A stretch of DNA of 49,991 nt from an uncultured Prevotella sp. (GTDB lineage Bacteria > Bacteroidota > Bacteroidia > Bacteroidales > Bacteroidaceae), in the NCBI GenBank assembly GCA_934204655.1, contig CAKPZJ010000019.1, positions 1 to 49,991 on the forward strand. Reading direction: 5' to 3'. Positions 1-7,356 of the stretch are shown here, piece by piece. Both the position numbers and the translations under genes were made by a program. The notes under the pieces are model-generated. The model was not told where the DNA came from. It saw only the letters and a program-made list of their open reading frames with translations, and made no database searches. Each line of letters opens with the position of its first letter. The first letter of the stretch is position 1.

Positions 1-2
1 AC

Positions 3-278
3 TTGTTCGAAACCGCACACATAAGACTGGAGTGTCCGTATCGGCTCAACCAAAAGGATTGGAAACCGACATTCATCCCGTTTGCAAAGGCAAGAAAGAG
101 GATTGAGACAATCTTCTCACAACTTACAGACCAATTCCTGGTCATCAGAAACTATGCGAAAATAACGAATGGTTTGTTTGCCAGAATCATTGGCAAAATT
201 AGTACACTTACCATTCTGCAATATGTAAACTTCATTAACAACAAGCCAATTGGCAGAATTAAGTATGCACTAAATTAA
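3..278 (+). mobile_element. IS982-family transposase, C-terminal part (5' end outside window)
   Basis: This is the last 91 codons of a DDE transposase that begins left of the window. The reading frame is open from the first bases and the apparent initiator is only an in-frame TTG. The segment LNQKDWKPTFIPFAKARK, followed by an RIETIFSQL block with the final catalytic Glu and an IGRIKYAL terminus, is typical of the C-terminal end of IS982-family transposases, including Bacteroidota members. The protein ends at TAA 276-278. The stretch just behind it, ending in GCCAATGGGT near 292, could be the right terminal repeat of the element; I infer this because ends reading ACCC inward are usual in the family. 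Whether the transposase is intact cannot be judged here. Confidence 0.85.
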
Positions 279-292
279 TTCCGCCAATGGGT
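277..292. repeat. Possible right terminal inverted repeat of the IS982-type element
   Basis: The sequence AATTCCGCCAATGGGT directly overlaps and follows the transposase stop codon. Read from the outside inward it is ACCCATTGGCGGAATT, which fits IS982-type ends that start with ACC. The matching left end lies outside the window, so the boundary is an inference. Confidence 0.4.
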
Positions 293-350
293 AATATAAG
301 GAAGTGTTACAGAAGGTATATCTTCCTTTCGAATAGAACAGATTTTTAAT

Positions 351-956
351 ATGGCACAACAATTCGTAGAGACAATAAAAATTAAGGATGGAAAGGCACT
401 ATCTCTTGCATGCCATCAAGAAAGAATGGAAAGAACCATCAGGCATTTCTTTCCATTGTTTTGCAATGCGTCCATGCCTTCATTGGAAAGACGGATAAAT
501 CCAACAGCAAACATGGATTTTTACAAGGCAAGAGTTGTGTATGGCGAGCAAGGCGTTGAAACGGTAGAATATGCCCCGTACTCCATGCGGAATATAAACT
601 CCCTTCAAGTGGCCGAAGACGACACGATAGTGTATGACTACAAAAGTACCGACCGCAGCCGTCTTAATGCCTTGGTCGCGCAGAAAAGAAGCTGTGATGA
701 AATCATCATCGTCAAACATGGGCTTTTAACGGATACCTCATTCACAAACCTCGCAATATATGACGATAAGCATTGGGTAACTCCCAAGCATCCATTATTG
801 CACGGTACAAAAAGAGCCGAACTCTTGGATAAAAGAATCATTCGTGAAGCCGATATTACATTGGAAGATTTGCGAAATGCCAACAAGATAAGTCTTTTCA
901 ATGCGATGATTGAGTTTGGCGAAAAGGAAGTATCAATAGAGAATGTCCACTTTTGA
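351..956 (+). CDS. Aminotransferase class IV family protein, PabC-like
   Basis: A 201-residue fold-type IV PLP enzyme of the short Bacteroidota class that resembles 4-amino-4-deoxychorismate lyase (PabC), which releases p-aminobenzoate for folate synthesis in the cytoplasm. Visible marks are the N-terminal FVETIKI strand, an R/H-rich ERMERT helix, the likely PLP lysine K98 in YDYKSTDRSRLNAL, the phosphate-binding segment LLTDTSFTNLAIYD (about 125-138), and the C-terminal PLLHGTKRAELL and LFNAMIEFGE segments. The partner pabB usually sits immediately upstream in this phylum; here the IS982-type element ends about 60 bp before the start codon, so any operon partner has been separated or lost. 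The start is the first ATG after a stretch with no good Shine-Dalgarno, which is normal for the phylum. Substrate is not proven. Confidence 0.8.
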   Translation: MAQQFVETIKIKDGKALSLACHQERMERTIRHFFPLFCNASMPSLERRINPTANMDFYKARVVYGEQGVETVEYAPYSMRNINSLQVAEDDTIVYDYKSTDRSRLNALVAQKRSCDEIIIVKHGLLTDTSFTNLAIYDDKHWVTPKHPLLHGTKRAELLDKRIIREADITLEDLRNANKISLFNAMIEFGEKEVSIENVHF

Positions 957-1387
957 ACATTCTACACAGTTCCCAATATGCTGGCTAATTTGCGACTGTA
1001 GGATGCTATCAGCTGCCCCCCCTATCGCCTCAATGCCTATTATCCAGGACATGGCTTCCGAGAGCATTACACAATAGACTATGACGGCTCCAGACTTTGA
1101 AAGATAAAAAGGTAAAAGAGAGAAAAGCGCTCTCTGAGTGTTGGCACAGGTTTGCTATGCCACAATAGCCCACCGTAAAAAATGAAAAGGCCGATTTTTA
1201 GCTTTCTAAAGACGGCTCCCTGCATTGTAAAGGTCAACCTCTACGATTTCGGTACTCTATTGGCATGCAAGAAGCCTACACCAACATGCAGAGAGCACTT
1301 TTTTGCTTTTTCACTCTTTTACCTTTTTACCTTTCAGAATCCCTTTTTACTCTTTTACCCTTTTACTTTTATCTGTGCTGACCATGG
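957..1387. other. Intergenic region holding a MITE-like repeat (copy 1)
   Basis: There is no convincing gene in these 431 bases. They contain copy 1 of a dispersed element: an A-rich arm (about 1102-1137), a GC-richer core (1182-1249) and a T-rich arm (about 1289-1335) that is an imperfect inverted copy of the first. A small open frame starting at ATG 1182 is shared with other copies and is described with the repeat. Confidence 0.6.
1102..1375 (+). repeat. Dispersed intergenic repeat, copy 1 (MITE-like)
   Basis: The core at 1182-1249 reads ATGAAAAGGCCGATTTTTAG and continues through GACGGCTCCCTGC to GTCAACCTCTACGATTT. The same order of blocks occurs at 12141-12230 (opposite strand) and 36989-37078. 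The flanks GATAAAAAGGTAAAAGAG (left) and CTCTTTTACCTTTTTACC (right) are inverted relative to each other and end in GCTCTCTG / CAGAGAGC, which looks like terminal inverted repeats of a non-autonomous element about 235-270 bp long. This copy has only one CTAAnGACGGCTCCC unit, where copies 2 and 3 have two. Confidence 0.65.
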
Positions 1388-1846
1388 TTATTTTTCAGGC
1401 CGTTGTGGCACGAATGTCTCCCACGTCTGGTCGTCGTAGAAAACACGTATCTCAGTAATATTGCGCTGTACTTTGTTAATTATTTTGACATCGCTAACAG
1501 CGGGGGCAACCACGGATTTTCGGCTCCCTGTAGACATGGGGAGGGGAGAGGGGGCCTGGGGAGTATCGTCGAAGTCAAGTACAGGTTCGGCAGCTTGCTG
1601 CCCATCGGCCGCAGCCACCTCCTCGCCGTCAGAAGAATGTACGTACATGTCGCCCGTACCAAAGAGCAACCAGTCAGTGGAGATATTGGGAAATTTCTTC
1701 TTGATGGCTTCGACAATGTTTATCGTGGGACGTGTGCGGTCATTAAATATACTGCTCAGAGAAGCCGGCGACAATTCCAGGTAATTCGCGAACACCTGCT
1801 GAGTCATGTGCTGGCTCTCCATGATTTGCTTTATTCTATCTTTCAT
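1388..1846 (-). CDS. XRE-family helix-turn-helix regulator
   Basis: A 152-residue DNA-binding protein. Residues 1-66 form an XRE/Cro-type helix-turn-helix: QQVFANYLELSPASLSSIFN is the typical scaffold with recognition helix, followed by RPTINIVEAIKKKFPNIS and the WLLFGTG end that usually closes this domain. Residues about 72-118 are a low-complexity Ala/Pro/Ser linker. The last 35 residues, ending in TEIRVFYDDQTWETFVP, match a small tail found on XRE proteins of Bacteroidota whose role is unknown. It stands alone, faces away from the long AT-rich gap, and has its own promoter (1899-1929). It is a plausible repressor, but no target is evident. Confidence 0.85.
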   Translation of the reverse strand: MKDRIKQIMESQHMTQQVFANYLELSPASLSSIFNDRTRPTINIVEAIKKKFPNISTDWLLFGTGDMYVHSSDGEEVAAADGQQAAEPVLDFDDTPQAPSPLPMSTGSRKSVVAPAVSDVKIINKVQRNITEIRVFYDDQTWETFVPQRPEK

Positions 1847-2666
1847 CCTCTATTAATGTATCTAATTGTGGCAAATAGCCCATTTTTGATGACTTTTACA
1901 AAGGTAAACACTTTCTCGGTGATACGCAACAAAACTAAATGAAATTTTGAGATTAATATATTTATATTTCAAAACCAACATTTACAATACCACGGTTATA
2001 TTTGAAAATTTTAATATCAATCTCTAAATATTTAATGGTATAAACAGTTTAGATATGTATATTACACTTTAACAAAGTGGCTTATTCTGCTGATATAGAT
2101 ATTATTAGCACGTATATAATGGACGTTTATACATGTATAACAGGCATTTAGGCGTTTATAGAGGTTGTTTCTGCCTAAAAATCATTCAATAAATACTTAT
2201 AAAATATTGGTTTTTAGCATTTTAATGCCTATTTTCGACATTGCATAAATGGCTATTTACATTATAAAACACACGATTTTGATTTTAATATTCAACCATT
2301 GCAAATGCAAATACGATTACAAGTATAAACACAGCAATCTAAAAATACAAATATATCAATCGCGGTTTTTACATTTACAATCGCAAATATACAAAAGTAT
2401 ATCATAATAAACGTTAACACGCTCTATATAAGGGTGGCGATAGTGTCTATTTTCCCATTTTTCGTGTTTTCTGAACCACTCATCATCGCGACTATAAAAA
2501 TCGAAATTATAGCGATACCAGATAGGGTTAAACGCCTATTTTTCACGACTTTCAGGCCGAAAAAGAGGCTCTGGGAAGTTGCAATTCTAACAAAAAAAGG
2601 GCAAAAAATGGCCCAAAATACTCAAAAAAGCGGCAAAAAAGGGTCTGAACAGGCCCCTCTACCCTA
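1847..2666. other. 820-bp AT-rich region without a convincing gene
   Basis: Between the XRE start and the holA stop I find no gene with credible codon use. About 1940-2430 is strikingly AT-rich, with runs of short A/T words, a perfect 14-bp palindrome TTATACATGTATAA (2127-2140) and a TACTTTTG word on the minus strand (2392-2399). Past 2560 there are small hairpins with T-runs on the minus strand, for example GGGCC / GCCC followed by seven T at 2592-2614, which could end holA transcription. Confidence 0.6.
1899..1929 (-). promoter_or_regulatory. Promoter for the XRE regulator
   Basis: On the minus strand TTG (1927-1929), a 20-bp spacer and TACCTTTG (1899-1906) match the Bacteroidota -33/-7 consensus. 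The distance to the start codon is about 50 bp. Confidence 0.6.
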
Positions 2667-3689
2667 CTAATGGAGGATAAAAAAGATGAGTTCTTTGGCT
2701 AAATCGGCCGCAGAAGTGCTCACATTCTGTAAGCCCTTGCTTCGCGCGTCTACACTCCTTATCATGTGTATGATGTTCATCACCTTCATAGCGCTGTAGT
2801 TTCTCATGCCCGTCACGTAGTCCCTTACGCCCCATACACTCTTCAACTCTAAAAATGCCGCCAGGTCTTTCTCATTATTCCTGCTGGGCGCGTAGAACGC
2901 AATCATAAGGTTTTGGAAATAATTGAAGAGCAGTGGAACCACCGTGTACAGCGACCCAGCCTTGGGGTTGCTGTCAAAATAATTCATTATCTGGTTTGCC
3001 TTGAAAACGTTCTTCTCCACGATGGCATTTCGCAGCTCGAAGACATTGAAATCCTTGCTTACCCCTATCTGGCGTTCCACTATCTCCGGGGTGATACGCC
3101 GGTCGTCGGCCGGGAGCGATATGAGCACCTTATCCAGTTCCGAGGTGAGTCGCGCCAGGTCGGACCCTACATGCTCGGCTATCATTGCGGCCGCCTTGTG
3201 CTCTATGGCCGTCTTCCTCACCTTGAGGTAGCTCTCCACAAAGGCCGGCAGCTCGTAGTCGCGCTTCTTCTTACTTTCGAAGAGTACTCCCTTGGCACTG
3301 GCCTTGGCGGCCAGGTTACGGTCTACCCTGCCCCCCTTGAAGCAAAGTACCAGGATGGTGGTAGCCACCGGACTGGCCAGGTACTTGACTATGGCGTCGG
3401 TGCCTTTCAGCCCCTGGGCCTCCTTGACCATGACCACCCTCCGGGCAGCCATCAGCGGAAACTCGCGCGCCATGTCTACCACCTGGGCCCCGGCCACATC
3501 GGCACCATACATCACCGTCTGGTTGAAGTCTTTCTCTTCTGGCAGCAGCGCTCTCTCTTCTATATAGCCCGCTATCTGGTCTATAAAATAGGGCTCGTCG
3601 CCCATCAGGACATACACGGGGGCGTATTTCTGCGCCTCTAAGTCGCGCATAATACCACTATAAGTGCTTCCGCTATTTTTTTCTGCCAT
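2667..3689 (-). CDS. holA: DNA polymerase III subunit delta
   Basis: A 340-residue delta subunit of the clamp loader, which opens the beta sliding clamp during chromosome replication. The N-terminal part carries YAPVYVLMGDEPYFIDQIAG, the delta/AAA+-like start that is Walker A-less as expected for delta. EFPLMAARRVVMVKEA (about 76-91) and TTILVLCFKG follow, then the helical lid and collar with TSELDKVLI and VFELRNAIVEKN, and a C-terminal helical domain. Length and order fit the family. It faces away from the HsdR-N gene, with divergent starts separated by 247 bp, and a good promoter lies at 3785-3815. Confidence 0.92.
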   Translation of the reverse strand: MAEKNSGSTYSGIMRDLEAQKYAPVYVLMGDEPYFIDQIAGYIEERALLPEEKDFNQTVMYGADVAGAQVVDMAREFPLMAARRVVMVKEAQGLKGTDAIVKYLASPVATTILVLCFKGGRVDRNLAAKASAKGVLFESKKKRDYELPAFVESYLKVRKTAIEHKAAAMIAEHVGSDLARLTSELDKVLISLPADDRRITPEIVERQIGVSKDFNVFELRNAIVEKNVFKANQIMNYFDSNPKAGSLYTVVPLLFNYFQNLMIAFYAPSRNNEKDLAAFLELKSVWGVRDYVTGMRNYSAMKVMNIIHMIRSVDARSKGLQNVSTSAADLAKELIFFILH

Positions 3690-3717
3690 ATTGTTAAGTG
3701 TATCTATGCTTTTTTGC

Positions 3718-3725
3718 TACCTTTG
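3718..3725 (+). promoter_or_regulatory. Possible promoter for the HsdR-N gene
   Basis: TACCTTTG followed by CA matches the -7 element on the plus strand. The nearest TTG (3691-3693) is 24 bp upstream, longer than usual. This promoter and the holA promoter would face each other across about 60 bp. Confidence 0.4.
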
Positions 3726-3784
3726 CATCTACAGCTATCCGCTGCCGATAACCACAGGCGCGGACAAGATGCTAATAGATACTA

Positions 3785-3815
3785 CAAAGGTACGTCAATT
3801 CGGGCGCAATGCAAA
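3785..3815 (-). promoter_or_regulatory. Promoter for holA
   Basis: TTTG (3812-3815, minus), a 19-bp spacer and TACCTTTG (3785-3792) match the phylum consensus well. The start codon lies about 95 bp downstream. Confidence 0.7.
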
Positions 3816-3936
3816 ACAAAATCACTGCTTTTTGCGCCCTCCACACCACCGACGGCTAACAATAGCGCACAGGAAAGAGCCCCCATCTTTTGAAAATTCG
3901 GACACCCCTGTGCCCCTCATCGTAAAAACAGAAAAT

Positions 3937-4383
3937 ATGCAGCTCAATCTTCCCGGCTTTGACATCAAGATAGGCGGAACCAAGGCCCGCCCCACCGTCT
4001 TCGACATCTTGCGACGCAAGTATGTGGCCCTCACTCCCGAGGAGTGGGTTCGCCAGCACTTCGTACATTACCTGATAGAGACCAAGGGCTACCCCGCTAC
4101 CCTACTGGCCAACGAGGTCAAACTGTCTATCGGCGCCAAGGTGCTCAGAGCCGACAGCGTGCTCTACACTACCGCCTTGACGCCACGCATGATTATAGAG
4201 TACAAGGCCCCACATATCAAGATTTCGCAGCACACCTTCGACCAGATTTTTGCCTACAACCTGCTGTTGCGGGCCCAGTATCTGGTCATCAGCAATGGGC
4301 TCCACCACTACTGCTGTAAGTACGACGAAAGCCTTCAAAAATATTTATTTTTAGAGGAGATACCAGGCTACGAAAATTTATAA
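3937..4383 (+). CDS. HsdR N-terminal-like nuclease-fold protein
   Basis: A 148-residue cytoplasmic protein of the small HSDR_N family that is common as a stand-alone gene in Bacteroidota. LRRKYVALTPEEWVRQHFVH (about 25-44) is the family signature. D73 in RADSVLY and the E88-x-K90 pair in MIIEYKAPH form the PD-(D/E)xK nuclease core. There is no helicase or specificity gene nearby, so it is not part of a type I restriction system here; its role is unknown. I start it at ATG 3937 because homologues begin with a short Q/L-N-L-P-x-(F/Y)-D segment; an open frame runs further upstream but the extra 91 residues look non-coding. It is followed after 6 bp by the winged-helix gene, so the two are probably co-transcribed. 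Confidence 0.85.
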   Translation: MQLNLPGFDIKIGGTKARPTVFDILRRKYVALTPEEWVRQHFVHYLIETKGYPATLLANEVKLSIGAKVLRADSVLYTTALTPRMIIEYKAPHIKISQHTFDQIFAYNLLLRAQYLVISNGLHHYCCKYDESLQKYLFLEEIPGYENL

Positions 4384-4389
4384 CAATCT

Positions 4390-5529
4390 ATGACCACACA
4401 CGAAGCTATCAGCCTGCGCCTGGCAGCCCACTTCCTGTCGGCTACCCAAGCCACCACGCCCGAGGAAGTAGTCAGCTGGATGGGCGCCATGCAGGCGCAA
4501 GACCTCAGCCACTTCAAGTGGGCCATCGGCATGCGCACTACCCTGCCGGGGCGCAGCCACCTACAGCGCTCGCTGGCCCAGGGGCACATCCTGCGACTAC
4601 ACCTACTGCGCTGCACGGTACAGGCCGTAACCCCACAGGACCTGCCCTGGATGCGCGAGCTATGCCGCGAACGCAATCTGCGTACCATCCAGTCGTGGCC
4701 CAGCTACAATCTATGCGAGCAGTCGGCCGCCTTTATCCAGGAGGGTACCGAAGCTCTTCGGGAGATACTCTCCGGTGGAAAATCGCTCCACAAAAAAGCG
4801 CTGTGCGAGGCCGTGGCAAGTGCCGGACTGCCTGCCGATACGGCCCATATCAACCAACTCATACTGCATGGCGAGATAGAGGGCACGCTGTGCTCTGGCG
4901 AGCCTTACGGCAACGAGCACACGTGGGCCTTAGCAAGCGAGCGGACGGCCCCTCATAGTCTCCACAGCACAGGCAGTCAGTCGCCCCAACCACCCACACA
5001 GACGGCAGCTTTGGCACGCTTGGCCACTAAATATTTCAGAAGCCACTCGCCAGCCACCTTTGAGGACTTCTGCTGGTGGACGGGGCTCACTAAGACGCTG
5101 TGCAGAAAGGCCCTCGAAGCCATAGCCACCGAGGTGGACGAGGTGGCGGTAGCCGGTCACCCCATGTACGTACACCACGACACGCTGCGGCTCGCGGCCC
5201 AGCTGGCCGACCGCGCAGACATACTGACAGCCAGCGCCATCAGGCCCCAGAGCCCTACCCTGCTTCTACCGCCATACGATGAATATTTAGTGGGGTACAA
5301 GAGCCGCTGGTTAGCCATCGACAAACCTTTCGAAGCCATGGCGTACAACAAGTTTGGCATCTTCCGCCCCGTCATCCTGCACCATGGACGCGTAGTGGGC
5401 AACTGGCGAACCTCCTGGGCCAAGGATGCCACTACCGTGCAGACCGAGCTATTCACCAAGCACCCCACCATAAGCACCCAGACCCTCGCCCGTGCCACCC
5501 TCCAGCTACAGCCATTTTGCAGCCAGTAA
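4390..5529 (+). CDS. Winged-helix DNA-binding protein, AlkX/YcaQ-like (HTH_42)
   Basis: A 379-residue member of the HTH_42 family, made of consecutive winged-helix modules and a small C-terminal beta domain. Biochemically known relatives (Streptomyces AlkZ, E. coli YcaQ/AlkX) are DNA glycosylases that unhook bulky or interstrand-crosslinked bases; their catalytic QxQ or QxD motif sits near residue 37. Here MQAQD places Q35-A-Q37 at that spot, so activity is plausible but not shown. Further family marks are W44 in the FKWAIGMR strand, FCWWTGLT (about 223-230) and LLPPYDEYLVGYKSR (about 293-307). It follows the HsdR-N gene by 6 bp and is closed by a strong hairpin shared with the convergent zinc-ribbon gene. 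Confidence 0.8.
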   Translation: MTTHEAISLRLAAHFLSATQATTPEEVVSWMGAMQAQDLSHFKWAIGMRTTLPGRSHLQRSLAQGHILRLHLLRCTVQAVTPQDLPWMRELCRERNLRTIQSWPSYNLCEQSAAFIQEGTEALREILSGGKSLHKKALCEAVASAGLPADTAHINQLILHGEIEGTLCSGEPYGNEHTWALASERTAPHSLHSTGSQSPQPPTQTAALARLATKYFRSHSPATFEDFCWWTGLTKTLCRKALEAIATEVDEVAVAGHPMYVHHDTLRLAAQLADRADILTASAIRPQSPTLLLPPYDEYLVGYKSRWLAIDKPFEAMAYNKFGIFRPVILHHGRVVGNWRTSWAKDATTVQTELFTKHPTISTQTLARATLQLQPFCSQ

Positions 5530-5575
5530 CGCCCCACACATGGCAACCGCTACTAAGACACGCCTATAAACAGCG

Positions 5576-5612
5576 AGTCCCCACCTCGGCCTTACGGCCC
5601 GAGATGGGGACT
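5576..5612. terminator. Bidirectional hairpin between convergent genes
   Basis: AGTCCCCACCTCGG pairs with CCGAGATGGGGACT around a short loop, giving a long stem between the winged-helix gene (+) and the zinc-ribbon gene (-). Neither side has a long T-run, so termination strength is uncertain. Confidence 0.6.
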
Positions 5613-5640
5613 CCTCTATATCACTGCTGACAGCTGCCGA

Positions 5641-6459
5641 TTACTCAGCGTCCTCAGTCTTCTTCTTGCGCGATGCACGCTTGGGTTTCGGCTTGGCCTC
5701 CTCTTCGACCTTGACACCTGCCAGCTCCGGGTCTATCATTATTCGACCGCAGTACTCGCACACTATAATCTTCTTGTGCATCTTTATATCCAGCTGTCGC
5801 TGTGGCGGTATCTTGTTAAAACAGCCACCACATGAGGCGCGCTGTACTACCGTGATGCCCAGACCATTTCGGGCACTCTTGCGGATGCGCTTGAAACTGG
5901 CCAAAAGGCGCGGCTCTATCTTAGCCTCCAGCTCGCGGGCCTTGGCCTTGAGCTTTTCCTCCTCATCGCGGGTCTCCTGCATTATCTCGTCCAGCTCGTT
6001 GCGCTTCTCGGCCAACGCCTGTGTACGGTCTTCTATCAGGGCCTGTGTCTGCTCCAGCTCCTTGTTCTTGTCGTCCATCCGCACGATGGCCTCCTTTATC
6101 TTCTTGTTGCACAACTCCACCTCGAGCGACTGAAACTCTATCTCCTTGGTCAGCGTGTCGTACTCGCGGTTGTTCTTTACATCGTCCAACTGCTTCTTGT
6201 ACCGCTCTATACCAGCCTCAGCCTTGGCTATGTCAGCCTTCTTAGCCGTTATGGCGCCCTGAAAATCCTTGATTTCGTTCTCGATTTTCTCTACACGTGT
6301 CTTCAGACCTTCCAGCTCGTCTGCCAAGTCCTGTACCTCCAAGGGGAGCTCTCCGCGCAGTGCGCGCTTCTCGTCGATGGCAGAGAGGGTAAGCTGCAGC
6401 TGATACAAGGCTTGCAACTTCTCTTCTACCGATAATTCTGTAGGTGCTTTCTTTACCAT
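5641..6459 (-). CDS. Zinc-ribbon coiled-coil protein (C4-type, zf-RING_7 family)
   Basis: A 272-residue cytoplasmic protein. Residues about 30-190 form a long charged coiled coil (repeated E/K/L heptads). Residues about 205-250 are a C4 zinc ribbon with CGGC and, 22 residues on, CEYC. The tail is Lys/Ala-rich. It belongs to the DUF164-like family found beside nif3-like genes in many bacteria; the molecular role is not established. I start it at ATG 6459 (MVKKAPTELS), the typical family start; the longer frame reading back to 6510 would overlap the upstream Nif3-like gene. The gap to that gene is 7 bp, so they form an operon. Confidence 0.88.
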   Translation of the reverse strand: MVKKAPTELSVEEKLQALYQLQLTLSAIDEKRALRGELPLEVQDLADELEGLKTRVEKIENEIKDFQGAITAKKADIAKAEAGIERYKKQLDDVKNNREYDTLTKEIEFQSLEVELCNKKIKEAIVRMDDKNKELEQTQALIEDRTQALAEKRNELDEIMQETRDEEEKLKAKARELEAKIEPRLLASFKRIRKSARNGLGITVVQRASCGGCFNKIPPQRQLDIKMHKKIIVCEYCGRIMIDPELAGVKVEEEAKPKPKRASRKKKTEDAE

Positions 6460-6466
6460 AATACTT

Positions 6467-7285
6467 CTATAAATAAATAATGGGATTGGTATCGATGGCT
6501 GATATGACACACTTCAGGCCACCGCACCGCTCCGTTATGATTGTTTTTAATATCTCTGTCGTAAACTGCTCGCTCTGATAGTGCCCTATCACAGCTATCT
6601 GTATCTGCTGCTCGTGGCCGAAGTACTCATGGTAACCCATCTCGCCTGTTATAAAGGCATCGGCACCACGGCTGATGGCCTCGCCCAACAAGAAAGACCC
6701 GGCACCACCACAGAGGGCCACCCGGCGGATACCCCGGCGCAGTAACTGATTGGCCATCACACACTCTACGCCAAACGTCTGCTTCAGCAACACGATGAAG
6801 TCATCGGCCGCCATGGACTCTGTCCACTCGCCCATTACGCCCGAGCCACCCTCGACCGTCGCGGCCGGCTCGCCAGCCATCGCTGCGACCTGAGCCGTCT
6901 GCGTCCGCCCGATAAAGTCTACGTTGGATAGTCCCAACTTCTCGGCTATCTTGAAGTTGACCCCTCCGCGTGCCGCGTCCAGGTTGGTGTGCATCGACAC
7001 GATGGCCACGCCCATACGGATGGCCTTGGCCACAACCCGCTGAACCATGTCCTCGCCCGCTATCCGCCGCAATCGGCGGAAGATAAGTGGATGATGGGAC
7101 ACGATAAGATTACACCCACGGGCCACGGCTTCATCAACCACCTCCTCGGTGACGTCAAGACACAATAAAGCCCCTGAAATATCCGCTTCTGTCAATCCTA
7201 TCTGCAAGCCGGCGTTATCGTAGTCTTCCTGCAAAGGCAGAGGCGCGAATTGTTCAAGGGCATTTACCACTTCTATTATTTTCAC
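6467..7285 (-). CDS. Nif3-like dinuclear metal centre protein (YbgI family)
   Basis: A 272-residue protein of the Nif3/YbgI family, hexameric toroids with a two-metal site facing the cavity; no agreed reaction is known. The metal ligands are visible: SHHPLIFR (about 64-71), HTNLDAARGGVN (about 99-110) and, near the C-terminus, GHYQSEQFT. The middle insertion domain found in longer homologues is absent; residues 125-160 are a short variable loop. It is the first gene of a two-gene unit with the zinc-ribbon protein and has a promoter just upstream. Confidence 0.9.
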   Translation of the reverse strand: MKIIEVVNALEQFAPLPLQEDYDNAGLQIGLTEADISGALLCLDVTEEVVDEAVARGCNLIVSHHPLIFRRLRRIAGEDMVQRVVAKAIRMGVAIVSMHTNLDAARGGVNFKIAEKLGLSNVDFIGRTQTAQVAAMAGEPAATVEGGSGVMGEWTESMAADDFIVLLKQTFGVECVMANQLLRRGIRRVALCGGAGSFLLGEAISRGADAFITGEMGYHEYFGHEQQIQIAVIGHYQSEQFTTEILKTIITERCGGLKCVISAIDTNPIIYL

Positions 7286-7306
7286 GCTAAATGTGTAATT
7301 TGGTTA

Positions 7307-7334
7307 CAAAATTAGTACTTTTTATCATACCAAA
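7307..7334 (-). promoter_or_regulatory. Promoter for the Nif3-like/zinc-ribbon operon
   Basis: TTTG (7331-7334, minus), a 16-bp spacer and TAATTTTG (7307-7314). The spacer is a few bases shorter than usual; the -7 element lies about 22 bp before the start codon. Confidence 0.5.
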
Positions 7335-7356
7335 CAGCATGATTGCTGCCATTTAA

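Noticed and set aside
2434..2670. 78-codon plus-strand frame in front of the holA stop
   Set aside because: Lys-rich low-complexity end, no family and no promoter; the same bases better fit minus-strand hairpins with T-runs.
6460..6510. Upstream extension of the zinc-ribbon gene
   Set aside because: It would overlap the Nif3-like gene by 44 bp and is not seen in homologues; the ATG at 6459 is better.
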